A DNA stretch of 32,752 nucleotides from Bacteroidales bacterium UBA3834 (GCA_002392965.1 DGIA01000012.1:66824-99575); one strand, 5' to 3'. Counted from the first letter of the stretch, positions 23,481 through 31,393 are shown. Notes: generated by a model from the letters alone, not told the origin. A program made the numbers and translations.

Positions 23481-25010
23481 ATGGTAAGAGTAAGATTCGC
23501 CCCCTCCCCTACGGGGCCTCTCCACATCGGCGGTGTGCGTACCGCCCTCTACAACTACCTCTTTGCCCGTCAGAACGGCGGAAAAATGATTCTCCGCATC
23601 GAAGACACCGACCAGACCCGCTTTGTTCCTGGAGCCGAACAATACATTATCGATGCCCTCGACTGGCTAGGCATCCAGTTTGACGAAGGTGTCCACCTCG
23701 GAGGACCCTTCGGACCTTACCGTCAAAGCGACCGCAAGCCTCTCTACCGCCAGTATGCCGACCAGTTGCTGCGCGACGGCTGGGCCTACTATGCCTTCGA
23801 CAAGCCCGAAGCATTGGATGCCAAACGTAAAGAATACGAGGCACAGAAGAAGACCTTCCAGTACGACTGCACTACACGCGGCACAATGGAAAACAGTCTC
23901 AGCCTCGGCATGGAAGAAGCACAACGCCGCATTGACGCCGGCGAGTCCTACGTGGTGCGATTCATGTTCCCCGACAACATAGATATTACGGTGCACGACT
24001 TGATACGTGGCGACGTGACGATGAACAGCCGTCTGCTGGACGACAAAGTGCTCTTCAAGAGCGACGGGATGCCCACCTACCACCTGGCCAACATCGTCGA
24101 TGACCACTTGATGGAAATCTCACACGTCATCCGTGGCGAAGAATGGCTTCCGTCGGCTCCGCTGCACGTGATGCTGTACAAAGCCTTCGGCTGGGAGGAA
24201 ACCATGCCTCAGTTCGCCCATCTGCCCCTGCTGCTCAAGCCCGAAGGCAACGGCAAGCTCAGCAAACGCGACGGCGACCGTCTGGGCTTCCCTGTCTTCC
24301 CGCTGGAGTGGCACGACCCCAAGAGCGGCGAAGTCAGCAGCGGATATCGCGAGCAGGGCTACCTGCCCCAGGCGGTGGTCAACATGCTGGCCCTCCTCGG
24401 TTGGCACCCCGGCACCGGCCAGGAGCTGATGACCATGGACGAGTTGACCAAACTCTTCGACATCAGCCACATCAGCAAGAACGGCGCCAAATTCAGCCTC
24501 GACAAAGCCAAGTGGTTCCAGCACGAATACTTCCAGCAGCTCAGCGACGAAGAGGTGGCCTCGATGCTCGAACAGCAAGTTGCCGCCCACGGCATCCAAG
24601 CCGACCACGGATACGCAATGCAGGTGGCAGCCCTGATGAAGGAGCGCATCACCTTCCCCAGCGAGCTATGGGACACCTGCTGCTACTTCTTCCAGGCGCC
24701 GACCGAATACGACCCCGCCGCCATCAAGAAACGCTGGAAAGCCGGCATGACCGTCCACATGGCCAAGGTCATCGAGATTCTCAACACCGTACCCTTCGAG
24801 TATGACGCCATCCATCAAGCCCTCCTCGAAGACTATATCAAAGGCAACGAACTCAATATGGGTTCCGTGATGAACTCGTTGCGCCTCGCCGTAGTCGGCA
24901 AGACTGTAGGTCCCGACATGCTTACGCTCGTAATGATGCTGGGCAAAGACGAGACCATCCGCCGCGTGCAGCGTGCCATCGACACCATCGGGGAAGTCGA
25001 AAACCAATAA
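23481..25010 (+). CDS. gltX: Glutamyl-tRNA synthetase
   Basis: It charges tRNA-Glu with glutamate using ATP. The protein is 509 aa, class I. The HIGH-type motif is in PSPTGPLHIGGVRT (8-21) and the KMSKS-type motif is KLSKR (259-263). RIEDTDQTRFVPGAE and HVIRGEEWLPSAPLHVMLY also fit GluRS. The C-terminal helical anticodon-binding part is intact. Its spacing (36 bp after the barrel gene, 30 bp before the Skp-like gene) suggests one transcript. Whether it is discriminating (Glu only) or also charges tRNA-Gln cannot be read from this window. Confidence 0.96.
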   Translation: MVRVRFAPSPTGPLHIGGVRTALYNYLFARQNGGKMILRIEDTDQTRFVPGAEQYIIDALDWLGIQFDEGVHLGGPFGPYRQSDRKPLYRQYADQLLRDGWAYYAFDKPEALDAKRKEYEAQKKTFQYDCTTRGTMENSLSLGMEEAQRRIDAGESYVVRFMFPDNIDITVHDLIRGDVTMNSRLLDDKVLFKSDGMPTYHLANIVDDHLMEISHVIRGEEWLPSAPLHVMLYKAFGWEETMPQFAHLPLLLKPEGNGKLSKRDGDRLGFPVFPLEWHDPKSGEVSSGYREQGYLPQAVVNMLALLGWHPGTGQELMTMDELTKLFDISHISKNGAKFSLDKAKWFQHEYFQQLSDEEVASMLEQQVAAHGIQADHGYAMQVAALMKERITFPSELWDTCCYFFQAPTEYDPAAIKKRWKAGMTVHMAKVIEILNTVPFEYDAIHQALLEDYIKGNELNMGSVMNSLRLAVVGKTVGPDMLTLVMMLGKDETIRRVQRAIDTIGEVENQ

Positions 25011-25040
25011 CAGACAACTGACAAACAAGACAATACAAAC

Positions 25041-25658
25041 ATGGAAAACAAGACAAACAAAATCCTGATTATCTGCAATGCCGTGCTGCTGCTCGGCCTC
25101 ATCGGAATCTATGTGCTGCATTTCACCGGCGGCAACAACAAGAGCAAGGTCAATACCGAGGCCACGGCACCTCTGCAGAAAGAGGGCGGCCTCACCGTGG
25201 CCTACGTCAATACCGACACCCTGCTGGCCAAGTACCAATATGCCATCGACATGGAGCAGGAACTCATGGCCTACAAAGACCAGATGGAGCGTAGCGGCCG
25301 TCAGCAGATGGAGCAGTTCCAGAAAGACTATGAGAACTACCTGAAGACCGGCTCCACCATGACCCTCACCCAACAGCAGGCCAAGGAGGAAGAGCTGAAA
25401 AAACGCGCCGAGAAGATGCAGACCCTCGAGCAGGAGCTGACCGCCAAGATCATGGAGCGTCAGATGAGCGAGAACACCAAGCTGCTCAACGCCATCTTCG
25501 CCTTCGTGCGCGAGTACAACAACGCCAACCAGCAGTTCGACGTCATCCTTCGCCAGACCTTCAACGACTCCCCCACCCTCTACCTCAACCCCGGCATGGA
25601 CATCACGCAGGAGATTGTGGATGGCCTCAACGAAGAGTACAAGAACCTGAAGAAATAA
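25041..25658 (+). CDS. OmpH/Skp-like periplasmic chaperone, membrane-anchored
   Basis: The protein is 205 aa. An N-terminal hydrophobic segment (about 8-28, ILIICNAVLLLGLIGIYVL) lacks a clear cleavage site, so it is likely a membrane anchor. After a short linker, VAYVNTDTLLAKYQYA matches the start of the Skp/OmpH domain. A long charged, Gln/Glu/Lys-rich coiled coil follows (about 70-150), then the returning strand part with the C-terminal DITQEIVDGLNEEY. Skp holds unfolded outer-membrane proteins in the periplasm, which suits the barrel gene upstream. It is the last gene before a strong terminator. Confidence 0.85.
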   Translation: MENKTNKILIICNAVLLLGLIGIYVLHFTGGNNKSKVNTEATAPLQKEGGLTVAYVNTDTLLAKYQYAIDMEQELMAYKDQMERSGRQQMEQFQKDYENYLKTGSTMTLTQQQAKEEELKKRAEKMQTLEQELTAKIMERQMSENTKLLNAIFAFVREYNNANQQFDVILRQTFNDSPTLYLNPGMDITQEIVDGLNEEYKNLKK

Positions 25659-25676
25659 ATCACACACACGCTAAAA

Positions 25677-25715
25677 GAAGAAGCCCTGCTGCTGCAGGGC
25701 TTCTTCTTTTTTTTT
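25677..25715. terminator. Strong intrinsic terminator after the Skp-like gene
   Basis: A perfect 12-bp stem, GAAGAAGCCCTG (25677-25688) with CAGGGCTTCTTC (25695-25706), has a 6-nt loop and a run of nine T (25707-25715). It lies between convergent genes, though the minus side has only a short A run, so it may serve the + strand mainly. Confidence 0.95.
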
Positions 25716-25724
25716 CTATAGTCC

Positions 25725-27041
25725 TTATTTCACAGGGTGGTCCTTGTGGAAGGCCTCGAGGCGGGCCTTGAGGTCGGGGAACTGGTCGCGCTGCACCAGA
25801 GCCACGCAGGCACGGATGCCCTGCTTGTGGCTGCCCGTGATGTCGAGGGCGATGGCGCTGACACCGTAGCGGATAAGCTCGTTGAGCAGCTCGACACCCT
25901 CGTAGCCGGGGTAGCAGAAGGTGAAGTAGAAGCCGTCGCCGATGTCCTCGCCCATGTCCTTGTCATAGACGATATAGAAGCCGTTGTCGGTGAAGAGTTT
26001 CTTCATGATGCCGGCCTTCTCGCCGTATTCTTTGATATCCTTTACGAAGTTGAAGGTGCCGTCGTTGGCGCCCTTGAGCATGGCGGCCATGGCGTACTGC
26101 ACGCTGTGGGCGGTGCCGCTGCTGAGGCAGTAGAGGGTGCCGAAGATGAGGGCGCGGCCAAGCTGCGTCTGGCTGTAGTAGCGGGCCAGGTCGGGGCACT
26201 CCATGTTGAACAGAGTGGGGCTGCAGATCATCATGGCGATGCGCTCGCCGGCGTAGCTGAAGCTCTTGGAGCCGCTGATCATCAGCACATAGCGGTCGGT
26301 ATACTTGGCCACGGTGGGCTGGAAGGGTGCCTTGCCGGGGACGCTGTAGTCCTTGCGGAAGTCCATGAGGAAGTAGGCGTCGTCTTCGAGGACCACCACG
26401 CCGTACTTGTTGGCCATCTCGCCGATGATCTGGAGCTCATGCTCGGTGAAGCAAAACCAGGCGGGGTTGTTGGGGCTGCTGTAGATGAGGCATGCCACGT
26501 CGCCGTCGCGGAGCTCCTCTTCGAGCTTGTCGCGCAACTTGTCGCCACGGTACTCATAGACGTCGAAGGCTTTCATCGGGATGCCCAATACACGGCACTG
26601 CTGCTTCTGCACGGGGAAGCCGGGGTCGATGAAGAGCACCTTGGTCTTCTTGGCGTCGTAGCGCGTCAGCGTGAGGAAGCTGGCGAAGCCGGCCTGCATG
26701 CTTCCCACGGTGGGCACGCAGCAGTCGGGCGTGACGTCGATGTCGAGGAAGTTCTTCACGAAGCGGGCGGCCTCTTTCTTGAAGTCGGCGGTGCCGTAGA
26801 TCTCGGGATAGATGCTGGCAACGCCGCTCTTGAGGGCCTCGATCTGGGCCTGCACACCCACCTGCGGGGCAGGCAGGCCGGGGATGCCCATCTCCATCTT
26901 CACGAAGCGGATGCCGGTCTCTTTCTCCACGTCCTGGATCATCTTGCGCATCTCGCGGATGCTGGCCTTGCCGGGGTTCTGGATTTTGTTGGCCGCGGCA
27001 ATGCGGTCTATCGTTTCTTTCTGTATAGGTATTTGTGTCAT
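25725..27041 (-). CDS. Class I/II PLP-dependent aminotransferase, substrate unknown
   Basis: A fold-type I pyridoxal-phosphate aminotransferase of 438 aa. The Schiff-base lysine is K259 in SGSKSFSYAGERI. Other cofactor contacts are the NNP of SSPNNPAW (191-193) and D221 in LEDDAYF; the conserved arginine lies near the C-terminus (GIRACVAL). The N-terminal part has MEMGIPGLPAP and YPEIYGTADFK, unlike the classical aspartate aminotransferase. I cannot name the amino donor. It starts 7 bp after the stop of the DUF4835 gene, so it is expressed from that gene's promoter. Its ATG at 27041 gives MTQIPIQKETIDRI. Long open frames on the opposite strand are shadows of its biased codons. Confidence 0.88.
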   Translation of the reverse strand: MTQIPIQKETIDRIAAANKIQNPGKASIREMRKMIQDVEKETGIRFVKMEMGIPGLPAPQVGVQAQIEALKSGVASIYPEIYGTADFKKEAARFVKNFLDIDVTPDCCVPTVGSMQAGFASFLTLTRYDAKKTKVLFIDPGFPVQKQQCRVLGIPMKAFDVYEYRGDKLRDKLEEELRDGDVACLIYSSPNNPAWFCFTEHELQIIGEMANKYGVVVLEDDAYFLMDFRKDYSVPGKAPFQPTVAKYTDRYVLMISGSKSFSYAGERIAMMICSPTLFNMECPDLARYYSQTQLGRALIFGTLYCLSSGTAHSVQYAMAAMLKGANDGTFNFVKDIKEYGEKAGIMKKLFTDNGFYIVYDKDMGEDIGDGFYFTFCYPGYEGVELLNELIRYGVSAIALDITGSHKQGIRACVALVQRDQFPDLKARLEAFHKDHPVK

Positions 27042-27048
27042 GATATAT

Positions 27049-27972
27049 TTATTTTTTAGTATTAAAATCTTTGATTTTCACCGCATTGATAGGACTCGTA
27101 TCCTTCACCAGGTCATACACCCGCTGCTTCTCGTCGGCCGGAGCGGGCGTAAAGATGGAGACGAGCTCCTGAATCTTCACATCCACAAACTGCTGCACCG
27201 ACATCAGATTCGGGCGCACCTTGCTGACTTGCTGCAGGTTTTCCAGCGCGCTGATGATGGCTTGCCTCGCTGTCGGCTGGTCTTTGGTCATCATGTCCAG
27301 TCCTTGGCGGTGATAGAGGTAGTAGGCATTGTGCAAACCGGCATAGGCACCGTTCACATGATTCTCCATGAACCAGTAGCGGTTCTTGCTGTCCGACGAG
27401 TTCCACCCCGAGGCGCCGCCGGTTTCGGCCGCCTGCTGAACCTGCTGGGCCAGTTGGAAAAAGGGGTCGCCGCCGTTGGGTGAGAAACTGTCGAAATACA
27501 TGCCGAGCATCAGATAGCAATAGTAGCCCAGCATCGAAGAGAGATTGCCATAATAGTTGTTCACGTCAAAATCCAGCGGCTGCCCGTCGGTATAGGAAAA
27601 GTTGAACGTGCCCGATTCCATATAGTTGAACAGACCTGTGGTGTATGTCGAATTATATACCGGTCTCCGCATCTGGATCTGCACTTGACTGCCGAACTCG
27701 GTAGCACTGGTGCGGCTGTTCAGTATCAGCGCGATGGAGCAGTCGATCTGTTCCACCGGCTGGAAGTCGAGATTGGTCCATCGGCGGCCGTTGACGAAAT
27801 CCTCGATGGCCTGCTTCATATTGTCGAAGAGTTTCTTGTCGCTGTCCGAAGAATAGCCCTGGGTTGTGGTCATCAGTTTCTGGGGATTCACCTGCACGGT
27901 ACACCGGAATTCCTGCCCCTGCACAACACAGAAACAGAACATTATCAATACTATAGACAATATTCGACGCAT
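27049..27972 (-). CDS. DUF4835 family protein, PorD-like (T9SS-associated)
   Basis: The secreted or periplasmic protein is 307 aa with signal peptide MRRILSIVLIMFCFCVVQGQ. The body fits DUF4835: CTVQVNPQKL, FDNMKQAIEDFVNGRRWTN, ERI-like VEQIDCSIALIL, FGSQVQIQMRRPVYNSTYTT, LGYYCYLMLGMYFDSFSPNGG, NRYWFMENHVNG, YHRQGLDMM and FVDVKIQELVSIF. From memory, the Porphyromonas member of this family is called PorD and is tied to T9SS; I am fairly but not fully sure of that name. Its genome association with T9SS cargo here agrees. It has its own promoter with a very short leader and is followed by the aminotransferase gene. Confidence 0.8.
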   Translation of the reverse strand: MRRILSIVLIMFCFCVVQGQEFRCTVQVNPQKLMTTTQGYSSDSDKKLFDNMKQAIEDFVNGRRWTNLDFQPVEQIDCSIALILNSRTSATEFGSQVQIQMRRPVYNSTYTTGLFNYMESGTFNFSYTDGQPLDFDVNNYYGNLSSMLGYYCYLMLGMYFDSFSPNGGDPFFQLAQQVQQAAETGGASGWNSSDSKNRYWFMENHVNGAYAGLHNAYYLYHRQGLDMMTKDQPTARQAIISALENLQQVSKVRPNLMSVQQFVDVKIQELVSIFTPAPADEKQRVYDLVKDTSPINAVKIKDFNTKK

Positions 27973-27983
27973 AAATTTCCCTG

Positions 27984-28014
27984 CAAAGATACAACTTTTT
28001 TACAATTCCTGCAA
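27984..28014 (-). promoter_or_regulatory. Promoter of the DUF4835-aminotransferase operon
   Basis: On the minus strand, TTG (28014-28012) and TATCTTTG (27991-27984) are 20 bp apart, close to full consensus. Transcription would start near 27977, leaving only about 5 nt before the ATG at 27972, so the mRNA is nearly leaderless. Confidence 0.7.
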
Positions 28015-28062
28015 GACAAATCGACCGCTTGTCCTGTATTTCAACACTCCTGTGACTCCCTA

Positions 28063-28167
28063 TCACCTCCGTCTCACCTCCGTCTCACCTCCGTCTCAAC
28101 TCCGTCTCACCTCCGTCTCACCTCCGTTCAAAGACGGAGGTGGAACGGAGAGACAACGGAGAGGTGA
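28063..28167. repeat. Inverted array of 11-bp units (TCACCTCCGTC)
   Basis: Six direct units stand at 28063-28128: TCACCTCCGTC, with one A variant in the fourth and a final T in the sixth. After 4 bp come three units in reverse orientation, beginning at 28133, 28144 and 28155 (GACGGAGGTGG, AACGGAGAGAC and AACGGAG followed by AGGTGA), again 11 bp apart. The whole can fold into a long imperfect hairpin. It lies between the divergent DUF4835 and gyrB promoters. The rest of the 336-bp spacer holds those promoters and nothing else I recognise. Confidence 0.92.
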
Positions 28168-28269
28168 CGAAGGAGCCACGAAAGGACTGACATCCCACCA
28201 TCTACGCGCGTGTGCGTACAATGTTAATAACTTTCGTTCTTTTCTGCCCTCCATATCGGAGTTTTTTCG

Positions 28270-28278
28270 TATCTTTGC
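28270..28278 (+). promoter_or_regulatory. -7 element of gyrB
   Basis: TATCTTTGC matches the consensus; no TTTG is found at the usual upstream distance. Transcription would begin near 28284, about 25 nt before the ATG at 28309. Confidence 0.65.
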
Positions 28279-28308
28279 ATTCTAAAACGAAAACAAGAAA
28301 CATACTAT

Positions 28309-30252
28309 ATGGAAGAGAATCAGAATGTTGACTACAGTGCGAGTAACATTACCGTACTTGAAGGACTGGAGGCTGTGCGCGTGCGTCCGGCCATGTACAT
28401 CGGCGACGTGAACGAGCGCGGTCTGCACCACTTGGTGTATGAGGTGGTCGATAACTCGATCGACGAGGCACTTGCCGGCTTTTGCACCAAGATCGACGTG
28501 CATATCAACCCCGACAACAGCATCACGGTGGAAGACAACGGCCGCGGCATACCTGTGGATATGCACGAGAAGGAGCACCGCTCGGCCCTGGAAGTGGTGA
28601 TGACGGTGCTGCACGCCGGCGGCAAGTTCAACAAGAACAGCTACAAGGTCAGCGGCGGCCTGCACGGCGTGGGCGTGAGCTGCGTGAACGCGCTGAGCGA
28701 CCACATGACTGTCAATGTCTATCGCGACGGCAAAGTGTATCAGCAGGAATACAGCAAGGGCAAGCCCTTGTACGCTGTGCGAGAGATTGGCGCCACGGAC
28801 AAACGCGGCACGAAAGTGACCTTCCACCCCGACGGCACCATCTTCACCGTCACCGAGTACAAGTACGACACACTGCTGGACCGCATGCGCGAGCTGGCCT
28901 ACCTGAACAAGGGTATCGAGATGAATATCACTGACCTCCGCGAGATGAAGGAGGACGGAGTAACGCCTGTGCGCGCCGACCATTTCTACAGCGAGAAGGG
29001 CCTGCGCGACTTCATCGCCTACCTCGACGAGAACCGCGAGAAGCTGATGCCGGAGGCCATCTACATAGAGGGCGAGCGCAAAGGCATCCCCATCGAGATC
29101 GCCATGCAGTACAACACGGGCTACAGCGAGAATTTGCACAGCTACGTGAACAACATCAACACCCACGAGGGAGGCACGCACCTGGCGGGCTTCCGCAGCG
29201 GCCTGACGCGCACGCTGAAGAACTACGCCGACCGCAGCGGCTTGCTGCAGAAGGCCAAGGTGGAGATTACGGGCGACGACTTCCGCGAGGGTCTCACGGC
29301 CATCATCTCGGTGAAGGTCGCCGAACCGCAGTTCGAAGGGCAGACGAAAACCAAGCTGGGCAACGCCGAGGTGCGCGGAGCCGTCGATGAGGCGGTGAGC
29401 GAGATGCTGGAGAACTATCTGGAAGAGCATCCCAACGAGGCCCGCACGATAGTAGATAAGGTCATCCTGGCCGCCCGTGCGCGCCAAGCCGCCCGCAAGG
29501 CACGCGAGATGGTGCAGCGTAGCAATGTCTTCAGCAGCGCAGGCATGCCCGGCAAGCTGGCCGACTGCCAGAGCAACGACCCGGCGGAGTGCGAGATCTT
29601 CTTCGTCGAGGGCGACTCGGCAGGTGGAAGCGCCAAGCAGGGCCGCGACCGCAAGTTCCAGGCCATCCTGCCCCTCAGAGGCAAGATCCTCAACGTGGAG
29701 AAAGTGATGCGCCACCGCGCCTTCGAGAGCGAGGCCATCCGCGACATCTACACCGCACTGGGCGTCACCGTGGGCACCCCCGAGGACCCGCAGGCACTGA
29801 ACCTCAGCAAACTGCGCTACCACAAGGTCATCATCATGACCGATGCCGATGTCGATGGCGCACATATCGACACGCTGATGCTGACGTTCTTCTTCCGCTA
29901 CATGCCGGAACTCATCGAGAACGGCTACGTCTATCTTGCCACACCGCCGCTCTATCTGGTGAAGAAGGGCAACAAGCAGGTGTATTGCTGGACGGAGGAC
30001 GACCGCGAGCGGGCCTTGCTGGAATTCGGCGACAAGGGCATCCACGTGCAGCGCTACAAAGGTCTGGGTGAGATGAACAGCGACCAGCTGCGCGACACCA
30101 CCATGGACCCCGAAGGCCGCCAACTGCGCCAGGTGACCATCGAGAACGCAGCCTCGGCCGACCGCATCTTCTCGCTCCTGATGGGCGACGACGTGCCGCC
30201 CCGCCGTGCCTTCATCGAAGCCAACGCCACCTACGCTAATATCGACGCTTAA
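28309..30252 (+). CDS. gyrB: DNA gyrase subunit B
   Basis: It is the ATPase and Toprim subunit of gyrase, which adds negative supercoils together with GyrA (not in this window). The protein is 647 aa. The GHKL ATPase has E45 and N49 in YEVVDNSIDEA, DNGRGIPVD, and the lid GGLHGVGVSCVNALS. The Toprim domain has EGDSAGGSA (434-442) and the metal site D512-D514-D516 in DADVDGAH. The C-terminal RYKGLGEMN motif is present. Length and N-terminus fit Bacteroidota GyrB; ParE is the alternative but fits less well. It opposes topA functionally at the other end of the window. Its stop is followed after 6 bp by a repeat array rather than a normal terminator. Confidence 0.94.
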   Translation: MEENQNVDYSASNITVLEGLEAVRVRPAMYIGDVNERGLHHLVYEVVDNSIDEALAGFCTKIDVHINPDNSITVEDNGRGIPVDMHEKEHRSALEVVMTVLHAGGKFNKNSYKVSGGLHGVGVSCVNALSDHMTVNVYRDGKVYQQEYSKGKPLYAVREIGATDKRGTKVTFHPDGTIFTVTEYKYDTLLDRMRELAYLNKGIEMNITDLREMKEDGVTPVRADHFYSEKGLRDFIAYLDENREKLMPEAIYIEGERKGIPIEIAMQYNTGYSENLHSYVNNINTHEGGTHLAGFRSGLTRTLKNYADRSGLLQKAKVEITGDDFREGLTAIISVKVAEPQFEGQTKTKLGNAEVRGAVDEAVSEMLENYLEEHPNEARTIVDKVILAARARQAARKAREMVQRSNVFSSAGMPGKLADCQSNDPAECEIFFVEGDSAGGSAKQGRDRKFQAILPLRGKILNVEKVMRHRAFESEAIRDIYTALGVTVGTPEDPQALNLSKLRYHKVIIMTDADVDGAHIDTLMLTFFFRYMPELIENGYVYLATPPLYLVKKGNKQVYCWTEDDRERALLEFGDKGIHVQRYKGLGEMNSDQLRDTTMDPEGRQLRQVTIENAASADRIFSLLMGDDVPPRRAFIEANATYANIDA

Positions 30253-30258
30253 CCAAAT

Positions 30259-30404
30259 GGAGTGAATGGGGAGTGAGAGGAGAGTGAAAGGGGAGTGAGA
30301 GGGACAATTCATCTATAGTCAACAAGACGATGACCAAATGAGCAACAAACATCATTTATCCCCCTCACTCCACACACACTCCTCCTTCACTCCTCCCACA
30401 CTCC
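30259..30404. repeat. Two facing arrays of 11-bp units between gyrB and pepE
   Basis: The left arm has four units (30259-30302): GGAGTGAATGG, GGAGTGAGAGG, AGAGTGAAAGG, GGAGTGAGAGG. The right arm has four units in reverse complement (30361-30404): CCCCTCACTCC, ACACACACTCC, TCCTTCACTCC, TCCCACACTCC. The arms are 44 bp each and enclose 58 AT-richer bases, so RNA could form a long imperfect stem. The array begins 6 bp after the gyrB stop and ends 15 bp before pepE. I see no consensus promoter for pepE in it. Confidence 0.93.
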
Positions 30405-30419
30405 CCTAATAATATCATT

Positions 30420-31169
30420 ATGGATAAAAGAAACCTCCTCCTTATCAGCAACAGCACCATGCGCGGCGAGGCTTACCTCGGCTGGTGCAAGGACATGATT
30501 GCCGACTTCTGCCGCCGGCACAATGTGAAGAAAGTGCTCTTCGTGCCCTATGCCGGCGTGAGCCTGGCTCCCAACGGACTGACCAAGAGCTACGACGCCT
30601 ATGAGGCCAAGGTGGCCGCCGTGTACAAGGAGTTCGGCGTGAAGCTGACCTCCGTGCACCACAAGGCGCTGCCCGTCAACGCTGTCTATGACACTGACTG
30701 CGTGGCCGTGGGCGGCGGCAACACCTTCCACTTGGTGCGCGAGTTGCAGCGCACGGGCTTGATGCAGGCCATCCGCCAGCGTGCCTTCGACGGCATGCCC
30801 TATATGGGCTGGAGCGCCGGCTCGAACGTGGCTGGCCCCACCCTCTGCACCACCAACGACATGCCCATCGTGATGCCCGCCTCGTTCGACTGCATGGGCT
30901 TGGTGCCCTTCCAAATCAACCCGCACTATACCGACTTCTTCGACCCGAAGCACGGCGGCGAGACCCGCGACGACCGTCTGAAGGAGTACATCATGGTGAA
31001 CCCCAAGGCCACCGTCGCCGCCATCCGCGAGGCTACGGCCCTGCTGCTCGAAGGTGGCAAACTCAGCCTCATCGGCAAGCCCAACAAGATGAAGGTCTTC
31101 AAGACCAAGATGGAGAACACCAAGGAGCTTCCCCTCGACGCCGACCTCGGCTTCCTGCTGAAAGCGTAA
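30420..31169 (+). CDS. pepE: Dipeptidase E (aspartyl dipeptidase, family S51)
   Basis: It hydrolyses dipeptides with an N-terminal aspartate in the cytoplasm. The protein is 249 aa. The triad is S132 (GWSAGSN), D147 (TTNDMPIV) and H169 (NPHYTDFF), with the same 15- and 22-residue spacings as E. coli PepE (S120, D135, H157). VGGGNTFHLVREL is the other hallmark. The ATG at 30420 gives MDKRNLLLISNS. It may be read with gyrB or from an unseen promoter, because the repeat array lies between. Together with DPP IV it supports peptide use. A perfect terminator follows. Confidence 0.94.
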   Translation: MDKRNLLLISNSTMRGEAYLGWCKDMIADFCRRHNVKKVLFVPYAGVSLAPNGLTKSYDAYEAKVAAVYKEFGVKLTSVHHKALPVNAVYDTDCVAVGGGNTFHLVRELQRTGLMQAIRQRAFDGMPYMGWSAGSNVAGPTLCTTNDMPIVMPASFDCMGLVPFQINPHYTDFFDPKHGGETRDDRLKEYIMVNPKATVAAIREATALLLEGGKLSLIGKPNKMKVFKTKMENTKELPLDADLGFLLKA

Positions 31170-31198
31170 AACGTCAATATCGTATATTACACCAAAAC

Positions 31199-31235
31199 GA
31201 AAAATAGGCTCCGCAAGATGCGGAGCCTATTTTTC
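31199..31235. terminator. Bidirectional intrinsic terminator after pepE
   Basis: A perfect 16-bp stem pairs 31199-31214 with 31220-31235 around a 5-nt loop (AAGAT). The GC core (GGCTCCGC) is flanked by A5 and T5 runs, so it works in both directions. On the minus strand it lies 2 bp after the stop of the small ORF at 31237. Confidence 0.93.
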
Positions 31236-31236
31236 A

Positions 31237-31389
31237 TTAGCGAATGGTCAACGTGAATTTCCATCCATTTTCCGCCGCCCATCTCTCCTTTGCATATTCC
31301 GAAGGTGCCAATGTATCCGTATCCACCACAATATAGTCTATTCTACTCCATAAGTGCAAAAGAAGATAGTTTTCTTTGACTGGCCAAAT
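31237..31389 (-). pseudogene. Tiny ORF or 3' remnant of a lost gene
   Basis: An open frame of 50 codons between stops on the minus strand ends at 31237, just before the terminator. It reads naturally as protein: SRIDYIVVDTDTLAP, then EYAKERWAAENGWKFTLTIR at the end. There is no ATG; in-frame TTG (31359-31357) or GTG (31329-31327) starts would give about 40 or 31 residues. A promoter-like pair lies just upstream at 31357-31388. It may be the C-terminus of a secreted protein whose 5' part was deleted, or a real small gene. I do not recognise a family. Confidence 0.35.
31357..31388 (-). promoter_or_regulatory. Promoter-like element reading toward the tiny ORF
   Basis: On the minus strand, TTTG (31388-31385) and TTCTTTTG (31364-31357) are 20 bp apart; the -7 has one mismatch to TAnnTTTG. 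The region around the -33 is nearly the same as that of the kdd promoter. Confidence 0.45.
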
Positions 31390-31393
31390 TTAT

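Noticed and set aside
25737..27059. 440-codon open frame on the plus strand opposite the aminotransferase gene
   Set aside because: Same kind of shadow; its Val/Ala/Glu/His-rich product is typical for the antisense of a GC-rich gene. The same holds for 28282-30312, 20732-22084, 6350-7489, 31338-32729 and 17878-18921.
28063..28128. Units contain CACCTCC, like the anti-Shine-Dalgarno end of 16S rRNA, suggesting an RNA sponge
   Set aside because: The other arrays with the same period lack it, and genes here do not rely on Shine-Dalgarno sites; the likeness is probably chance.
27866..28285. 139-codon open frame on the plus strand across the gyrB upstream region
   Set aside because: It runs through the minus-strand DUF4835 start and the 11-bp array, giving a repetitive product; it is an accident of the repeats.
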